This document shows, piece by piece, positions 59,144-64,000 of a stretch of 64,000 nucleotides of DNA; within the stretch, counting starts at the first letter, position 1; the number at the start of each line of letters is the position of its first letter. Below the pieces are notes generated by a model, which was not told the DNA's origin, did no database searches, and saw only the letters and a list, made by a program, of their open reading frames with translations. Position numbers and translations under genes: made by a program. The stretch comes from Rhizobacter sp. OV335 (GTDB lineage: Bacteria; Pseudomonadota; Gammaproteobacteria; Burkholderiales; Burkholderiaceae_C), in contig NZ_FRCQ01000006.1 in the NCBI RefSeq assembly GCF_900142965.1, positions 124,001-188,000 of the forward strand. The letters run 5' to 3'.

Positions 59144-60363
59144 GCGCCATGACATTGCAAGAGACGCCGCTGCCCCAGGCACCGCCGCACGATGCGGACG
59201 ACGCACCGCCCGGCGCGGCGCAGACCATCCTGGTGGTCGACGACCTGCCGGCGAACCTGGAGGCCGCCGCGCGCTTCCTGACGCACCACGGCTACCGTGT
59301 CGCCGTCGCCCAGGACGGCGAGGACGCGATCGAGCGCGCCGCGCTGGTCCACCCCGACCTGATCCTGCTCGACGTGATGATGCCGGGGCTGGACGGCTTC
59401 GAGACCTGCCGCCGGCTGAAGGCCGCCCCGGCGTCGAGCCACATCCCGGTGATCTTCATGACGGCGCTGGCCGAGACGCCCGACAAGCTCACCGGCTTCT
59501 CGGTCGGCGCGGTCGACTACGTGACCAAGCCGCTCGATGTCGCGGAAGTCATCGCCCGCATGCGGCTGCACCTGACCTTGCACCAGCTGCAGCGCCGCGT
59601 CGAGGCGCGCAACGCCAGCCTGCGCGAGGAGATCGCGGCGCACGAGCGCACGCAGGCCGCGTTGCGGCGCTCGAACACCGAGCTGGAGCAGCTGGCGTAC
59701 GTGGCCTCGCACGACCTGCAGGAGCCGTTGCGGATGATCGCGAGCTACCTGCAACTGGTCGAGGAGCGCTACCAGGACCGGCTCGACGACGACGGCCGCG
59801 AGTTCATCGGCTATGCGGTGGACGGCGCGAAACGGCTGCAGAAGCTCATCAACGACCTGCTGCACTATTCGCGCCTCGTCAGCAAGGAGCGGCCGCTGCA
59901 GCAGACGCCGTGCACCGAGGTGCTCGAGCTGGCGCTGCGCAACCTGCACGTCGCCGTCCAGGAGAGCCAGGCGGTCGTGACGCACGACGAACTGCCGCTG
60001 GTGGCGGCCGACCAGACGCAGCTGGTGCAGCTGTTCCAGAACCTGATCGGCAATGCGATCAAGTTCCGCAGCGGTCCGGGTCCGAAGGTGCACGTGGGCG
60101 TGCGGCAGGACGGCGACGACTGGCATTTCACCGTCAGCGACGACGGCATCGGCATCGCGCCGGCCCACTTCGAGCGGGTCTTCGTGCTGTTCCAGCGGCT
60201 GCACAGCCGCTCGCGCTACGACGGCACCGGCATCGGGCTCACGCTGTGCAAGAAGATCGTCGAGCGCCACGGCGGGCGCATCTGGGTGAGCTCGCTGCCA
60301 GGCGAAGGAACGACCTTCCATTTCACGATCTCGCCGCACGCCGGCGGTCTGGTCCAGCCGTGA
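59140..60363 (+). CDS. Response-regulator/histidine-kinase hybrid (REC-HisKA-HATPase)
   Basis: 407 residues from the GTG at 59140, which has GGAG correctly spaced; an ATG nine bases later is possible. The receiver domain spans about 28-145 with phospho-acceptor D78 ([10 protein letters not shown]) and Lys in YVTKPLD. A coiled linker leads to HisKA with H191 ([20 protein letters not shown]), then HATPase motifs [18 protein letters not shown] and [12 protein letters not shown]. No membrane segment is present, so it is a cytoplasmic kinase controlled by phosphorylation of its own receiver. It is coupled to the chemoreceptor gene. Confidence 0.92.
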   Translation: MSAMTLQETPLPQAPPHDADDAPPGAAQTILVVDDLPANLEAAARFLTHHGYRVAVAQDGEDAIERAALVHPDLILLDVMMPGLDGFETCRRLKAAPASSHIPVIFMTALAETPDKLTGFSVGAVDYVTKPLDVAEVIARMRLHLTLHQLQRRVEARNASLREEIAAHERTQAALRRSNTELEQLAYVASHDLQEPLRMIASYLQLVEERYQDRLDDDGREFIGYAVDGAKRLQKLINDLLHYSRLVSKERPLQQTPCTEVLELALRNLHVAVQESQAVVTHDELPLVAADQTQLVQLFQNLIGNAIKFRSGPGPKVHVGVRQDGDDWHFTVSDDGIGIAPAHFERVFVLFQRLHSRSRYDGTGIGLTLCKKIVERHGGRIWVSSLPGEGTTFHFTISPHAGGLVQP

Positions 60364-60393
60364 GGCGTCGGACCCGGCGAGGCGGGCTTCCCC

Positions 60394-61017
60394 ATGGCAA
60401 GATGGCCCCCTCCGATGGCCCTCGATGCCGCCTTGCCGGGACGCCCGCTGAACCACGCCACCCTCTTCGACGCCACGGCGCAGGCCCTGCGGCGCGGCTT
60501 GATTGCCGTGCTGTGCTGCCTGCCGCTGGGCGGCGCGACGGCCCAGGTCGACGCCGCCCGCATCGACGTGATCCGGGTGGCCTTCACACTGAACTTCGCG
60601 CGCTACACCGGCTGGCCTGAAGGCGCTCCCACCGATTCGTTCCGGCTCTGCGTGTCGGCCGGCGATTCGCTGTACGAGGCGTTCGCCACGGCCGACAACA
60701 CGCTGGTGCGCGGCCGGCCCGTGCGGCTGCGCCGCATCGTCCCCGGTGCGGCCGACGTCTCGCGCTGCGACCTGCTGTACCTGTCGGGCACGACGGAGAA
60801 CCGCAGCGGGCTGCTGCAGTCCGTCGCGTCGCTGCCGGTGCTGACCGTCGGCGACGACCCGCTGTTCCTGAACAGCGGCGGAACGATCCGGCTGTTCACC
60901 GGCGACCAGCGCATGCAGTTCGACATCAACCTGGCGCAGGCCGAGCGCGCCCGGCTGGTGCTGTCGCCGCAACTGCTGCGGCTCGCCCGCTCCGTCAGCC
61001 AAGACAAGACGCCGTGA
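60394..61017 (+). CDS. YfiR-family periplasmic protein (DUF4154)
   Basis: 207 residues; an in-frame ATG at 60415 is another possible start. A hydrophobic export segment lies at about 35-50 ([17 protein letters not shown]). The YfiR/DUF4154 domain follows: [16 protein letters not shown] at the start, [10 protein letters not shown] in the middle, and [20 protein letters not shown] at the end. Three cysteines, two in the mature part, may form a redox disulfide as in YfiR. YfiR normally represses the CHASE8 diguanylate cyclase YfiN. Here the coupled next gene is a CHASE8 histidine kinase instead. Confidence 0.88.
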   Translation: MARWPPPMALDAALPGRPLNHATLFDATAQALRRGLIAVLCCLPLGGATAQVDAARIDVIRVAFTLNFARYTGWPEGAPTDSFRLCVSAGDSLYEAFATADNTLVRGRPVRLRRIVPGAADVSRCDLLYLSGTTENRSGLLQSVASLPVLTVGDDPLFLNSGGTIRLFTGDQRMQFDINLAQAERARLVLSPQLLRLARSVSQDKTP

Positions 61018-63206
61018 TGCAACGACTGCGTATCACCTCGAGACACTGGCTCGTCCAGGCCACGCGCTGGTTCGGCCGCCAGCACGTGCCGCTGCGCCGC
61101 AAGACGGTGCTGGTGCTCGCGGTGAGCCTCTCCTGCGGGCTGCTGGCGCTCGGCAGCTGGCAGGTCGGGCGGCAGATCGCCGAACAGCAGCTGGCCGCGC
61201 GCGTGCAGATGCAGGCGCTCGCCGCAGTGATGGCCGAAGGCACGGCCGCGGCGCTGGCGTTCGGCAACGCGGCGGCGGCCAGCGAGACGCTGTCGGCGCT
61301 GCGCGGCCAGACCGCCGCCCACCGCGCCGATCTGTACGACGCACGCGGGCGCCTGTTCGCCTCATATGCGGCATCGCAGCCGCTGCCCGATGCCGACGGC
61401 ATGGCGATGACCGTCTCGCTGGACGTCATGCTGGATGGCGTGCGCACCGGCGAGCTGCGCCTGTTCGGCGTCGCACCGACGGCCGTGTCGCAATGGCAGC
61501 GGCAGTCGCTTCCGCTGCTCAGCGCGCTCGGCGCCTCGCTCGCGATCGGGCTGATTTTCGCGACCGTGCTGCTGCATGCGAGCCTGTCGCAGATCGAGGA
61601 CCTGGCGCGCGTGGCGCGCGACATCCACCAGGGCCTGCCGCCGCGCCGCGTGCTGCGGCGCAGCCGCGACGAGCTGGGCGAACTCGTCGATCAATTCAAC
61701 GCGATGCTGGGGCAATTGCAGCTCAACCAGACCAACCTCGAGCTCACGGTGCGCGAGCGCACCGCCGAGCTGCGCTCCGCCAAGGAATCGGCCGAGGTGG
61801 CCAACCGGGCCAAGAGCAGTTTCCTGGCCAACATGAGCCACGAACTGCGCACGCCGCTGAACGCGATCATGAGCTACGCGCAGCTGTTCCAGATCGATCC
61901 GCGGCTCGACAAGGAGCAGCTGCAGGGCGTGCGCACCATCCAGCAGAGCGCGGAGCACCTGCTGCTGCTGATCAACGACCTGCTCGACCTCTCGCGCATC
62001 GAAGCCGGCCGCCTCGAACTCTTTCCCGAGCCGGTGATGCTGAAGACCTTCCTCGGCGCCATCACCGACATCATCCGGATCCGGGTCCAGGAAAAGGAGT
62101 TGACGTTCCGCTTCGAGGACCACAGCAGCGACAGCCTCGCCGTCTCCGTCGACAGCACGCGGCTGCGCCAGATCCTGCTGAACCTGCTCAGCAACGCGGT
62201 CAAGTTCACCGAGGCCGGCGAAGTCGGGCTGGTGATCCACGAGGCGCATCGCAGCATGCGCGAGGTTCGGCTGCGCTTCGAGGTCCACGACACCGGCATC
62301 GGCATCGACCCGGACAAGCTCGGCGCCATCTTCCGGCCCTTCGAGCAGGCCGCCGACGTGCAGCGCCGCTTCGGCGGCACCGGGCTGGGTCTCGCGATCA
62401 GCCGCCAGCTGGTGGCCCTGATGGGCAGCGACATCATCGTCAGCAGCCGGGTCGGGCACGGCAGCCATTTCTGCTTCGAACTCGACCTGCCGCTCGAACA
62501 GACCGCCCTCACGACGACGGCCGCCACCGACCGCCTGGCGCAGACCATCGCCGGCTACCGCGGCCCGCCGCGCAAGCTGCTGGTCATCGACGACACCGAA
62601 GCCAACCGCCGGCCGCTGATCACGTTCCTGAGCGCCAAGGGGTTCGAGATGCTCGAAGCGCCGGACGGCTCCGCCGGCCTGCAGGTCGCGCTGGAACACC
62701 GGCCCGACCTCATCCTGATGGACAGCGTGATGCCGGTGATGGACGGTTTCGAGACCACCCGGCGCATCCGCGAAATGCCGATGCTGCGCGACGTGCGCAT
62801 CATCGCGATCTCGGCGAGTGCCTCGGCCTCGGACCATCAGCACACGCTGGATGTCGGCGCCGATGCCTTCCTGCCCAAGCCGTTCACCCTGACGGCGCTG
62901 ATCAACTCGATCGGCCGCCTGCTGCAGCTGGAGTGGCTGGAAACGGACTCCGCGCAGCGTGCCTTGCCGGAAGAAGCGACCGGCGATGCGGCAACCGACC
63001 AGGTGCCCGATCGCGCGCAGCTCGAGCTGCTGCTGCAGCTGGCCCAGTTCGGCAACATGCAGGATCTCGCCACGCAGGCCGCCGAGCTGGCGGCCAGCTC
63101 GCCGTCGTGCCGCTCCTTCGCGCTGCGCCTGCAGCGGCTGGCAGAGCAGTTCCAGTCCAAGGCGGCGTTGCAGCTGGTGCGTGGCGCGATGCGCGACGAC
63201 ACCTGA
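61014..63206 (+). CDS. Hybrid sensor histidine kinase with CHASE8-like periplasmic domain (HAMP-HisKA-HATPase-REC)
   Basis: 730 residues (GTG at 61014 then ATG at 61017, overlapping the yfiR stop). TM1 is at about 31-47. The periplasmic part of about 110 residues carries the CHASE8 signature ([32 protein letters not shown]). TM2 is at about 166-188, followed by HAMP to about 240. H276 is the phospho-site ([14 protein letters not shown]). HATPase motifs are [19 protein letters not shown] and [10 protein letters not shown]. The C-terminal receiver has D570 ([14 protein letters not shown]). A final helical tail (650-730) is not assigned. It probably answers to the YfiR-like protein. Confidence 0.9.
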   Translation: MMQRLRITSRHWLVQATRWFGRQHVPLRRKTVLVLAVSLSCGLLALGSWQVGRQIAEQQLAARVQMQALAAVMAEGTAAALAFGNAAAASETLSALRGQTAAHRADLYDARGRLFASYAASQPLPDADGMAMTVSLDVMLDGVRTGELRLFGVAPTAVSQWQRQSLPLLSALGASLAIGLIFATVLLHASLSQIEDLARVARDIHQGLPPRRVLRRSRDELGELVDQFNAMLGQLQLNQTNLELTVRERTAELRSAKESAEVANRAKSSFLANMSHELRTPLNAIMSYAQLFQIDPRLDKEQLQGVRTIQQSAEHLLLLINDLLDLSRIEAGRLELFPEPVMLKTFLGAITDIIRIRVQEKELTFRFEDHSSDSLAVSVDSTRLRQILLNLLSNAVKFTEAGEVGLVIHEAHRSMREVRLRFEVHDTGIGIDPDKLGAIFRPFEQAADVQRRFGGTGLGLAISRQLVALMGSDIIVSSRVGHGSHFCFELDLPLEQTALTTTAATDRLAQTIAGYRGPPRKLLVIDDTEANRRPLITFLSAKGFEMLEAPDGSAGLQVALEHRPDLILMDSVMPVMDGFETTRRIREMPMLRDVRIIAISASASASDHQHTLDVGADAFLPKPFTLTALINSIGRLLQLEWLETDSAQRALPEEATGDAATDQVPDRAQLELLLQLAQFGNMQDLATQAAELAASSPSCRSFALRLQRLAEQFQSKAALQLVRGAMRDDT

Positions 63207-63257
63207 GACGCCCGCCGCGGGCGGTCGCGCCGCCCCAGCCAAAACGACACCGGTCAC

Positions 63258-63274
63258 TTGTCAATTGTTGACAA
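63258..63274. promoter_or_regulatory. TTGNCA-N5-TGACAA dyad, site E
   Basis: TTGTCAATTGTTGACAA, a perfect inverted repeat sharing 15 of 17 bases with site B. It lies between the sensor-kinase stop and the last gene of the window. Confidence 0.55.
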
Positions 63275-63350
63275 AGGGCTCATCGAGCTCGCGGTCAAAT
63301 CGATCGATAGTTCAACCTGACCCTTGTGCATTTTCAGTGACCGATGGCAG

Positions 63351-63367
63351 TTGGCATTTGTTGACTT
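63351..63367. promoter_or_regulatory. TTGNCA-N5-TGACAA dyad, site D
   Basis: TTGGCATTTGTTGACTT, matching the dyad except for the last two bases. Its centre is 93 bp from the neighbouring copy, and it lies about 130 bp before the final gene. Confidence 0.4.
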
Positions 63368-63495
63368 TGACCTGCGGCAGACGCGGCATTCGTCCATATC
63401 CAAACGCAGCTGCAATCGAGATCATGACGGCACCCAAGACAGCAACCTGACAGGTCACTGAACCCCAGCGACCGTCTCACCGAACGGGAAAGACC

Positions 63496-63963
63496 ATGGA
63501 TTTTTCTCCGAACCCCTTGACCAGCATGCCGACGCTGCTGCCCGCGACATTGCTGCTCCTGCCCACACTGATCGCCGTGTGGTGGCAGGCACGCCGGTGC
63601 TTCGATCGGCGGCTGTCCTTGCTGAGGCGCCAGTTCGACGCCCAGCGCGCCGCCACCAGCGAATTCCTCCAGCACGCGAACAGCCAGATCGATCTGCTGC
63701 AAAGCGAACTCGCGTTGGCCCGACGCCGCGAAGATATTCTTCGCGCGCGGCAAGCCAGCAAGTCGCACGACTCATCGACGCTGCGTAACAAGAGTGCCGG
63801 ACCTGCCATCACCTTGCTGTCGGTACTGCGCGAGCAAGCCACAGGCACATCGCACAAGCGTTCAGAGACAAGCGGCGCAGGTTGTGCAGACAAGATGCAC
63901 GAACCACCCATGCTGCCTGCACATGGCAGTTTCAACATCGGCATCAGGACTCAAGCAGCCTGA
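63496..63963 (+). CDS. Uncharacterised membrane-anchored coiled-coil protein
   Basis: 155 residues with GGGAAAG before the ATG. One hydrophobic segment (about 12-31, TLLPATLLLLPTLIAVWW) is followed by a charged helix with coiled-coil character (RRLSLLRRQFDAQRAATSEF to about residue 85). The remainder is polar and disordered. Composition is lower in GC than the signalling operon. Two copies of the 17-bp dyad lie upstream. No family is recognised. Confidence 0.55.
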   Translation: MDFSPNPLTSMPTLLPATLLLLPTLIAVWWQARRCFDRRLSLLRRQFDAQRAATSEFLQHANSQIDLLQSELALARRREDILRARQASKSHDSSTLRNKSAGPAITLLSVLREQATGTSHKRSETSGAGCADKMHEPPMLPAHGSFNIGIRTQAA

Positions 63964-64000
63964 GCCCACAAGTTGGCGCCGCCGCAAGGTGGCACCACAC

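Overview
The window is chromosomal DNA of high GC content, with tightly packed genes and frequent ATGA, GTGA and TGATG stop/start overlaps. The gene set (dapA-bamC, rdgC, parE/parC, coaBC-dut, RoxA, DsbB, LysR/MarR regulators, an RND pump) and the protein sequences point to a betaproteobacterium of the order Burkholderiales, most like the Rubrivivax/Leptothrix/Roseateles group. That placement is inference from composition and protein character, not from a search. No rRNA, tRNA, CRISPR array or insertion sequence was seen.

Layout. 1-6.3 kb: an outer-membrane POTRA protein cut by the window edge, a small secreted Ser/Thr/Asn-rich protein, two divergent L,D-transpeptidase paralogues, an EamA transporter gene split by an in-frame stop, a LysR regulator, a periplasmic protein and rdgC. 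6.4-10.2 kb: an operon of a CesT-like type III secretion chaperone and an 1104-residue protein that I read as its effector. 10.3-20.4 kb: a six-gene operon holding two sets of circularly permuted ATP-grasp, alpha-E and transglutaminase modules, probably a peptide-forming or peptide-modifying system. 20.4-28.6 kb: comEC, a secreted lectin/FN3/glucose-dehydrogenase-like protein, small metabolic genes, dsbB, and an AT-richer leucine-rich-repeat gene behind an exact match to the HrpL 'hrp box'. 28.6-33.7 kb: parC, a lytic transglycosylase and parE. 33.8-43.0 kb: housekeeping and transport genes including dapA-bamC, RoxA and a SlyD-like isomerase. 43.0-49.3 kb: an RND efflux pump, an MFS pump and a MarR regulator. 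49.4-53.2 kb: dut, coaBC, a signal peptidase and egtD. 53.2-55.0 kb: an AT-richer stretch with few genes. 55.0-64 kb: a di-heme peroxidase/cupredoxin/cytochrome c operon divergent from a chemoreceptor/REC-kinase/YfiR/CHASE8-kinase operon.

How it fits together. The most striking signals are the two candidate type III effector loci, far from any visible secretion apparatus. One carries a textbook HrpL promoter; the other carries its own chaperone and a degenerate version of the same promoter. This suggests a host-interacting organism with a HrpL-type (group I) type III system elsewhere in its genome. A second signal is a 17-bp dyad, TTGNCA-N5-TGACAA, found three times between the peroxidase and chemoreceptor operons and twice after the sensor-kinase operon. 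It suggests that one unknown regulator ties redox enzymes and signalling genes together. A third is the pairing of a YfiR-type periplasmic protein with a CHASE8 hybrid histidine kinase where a diguanylate cyclase would be expected.
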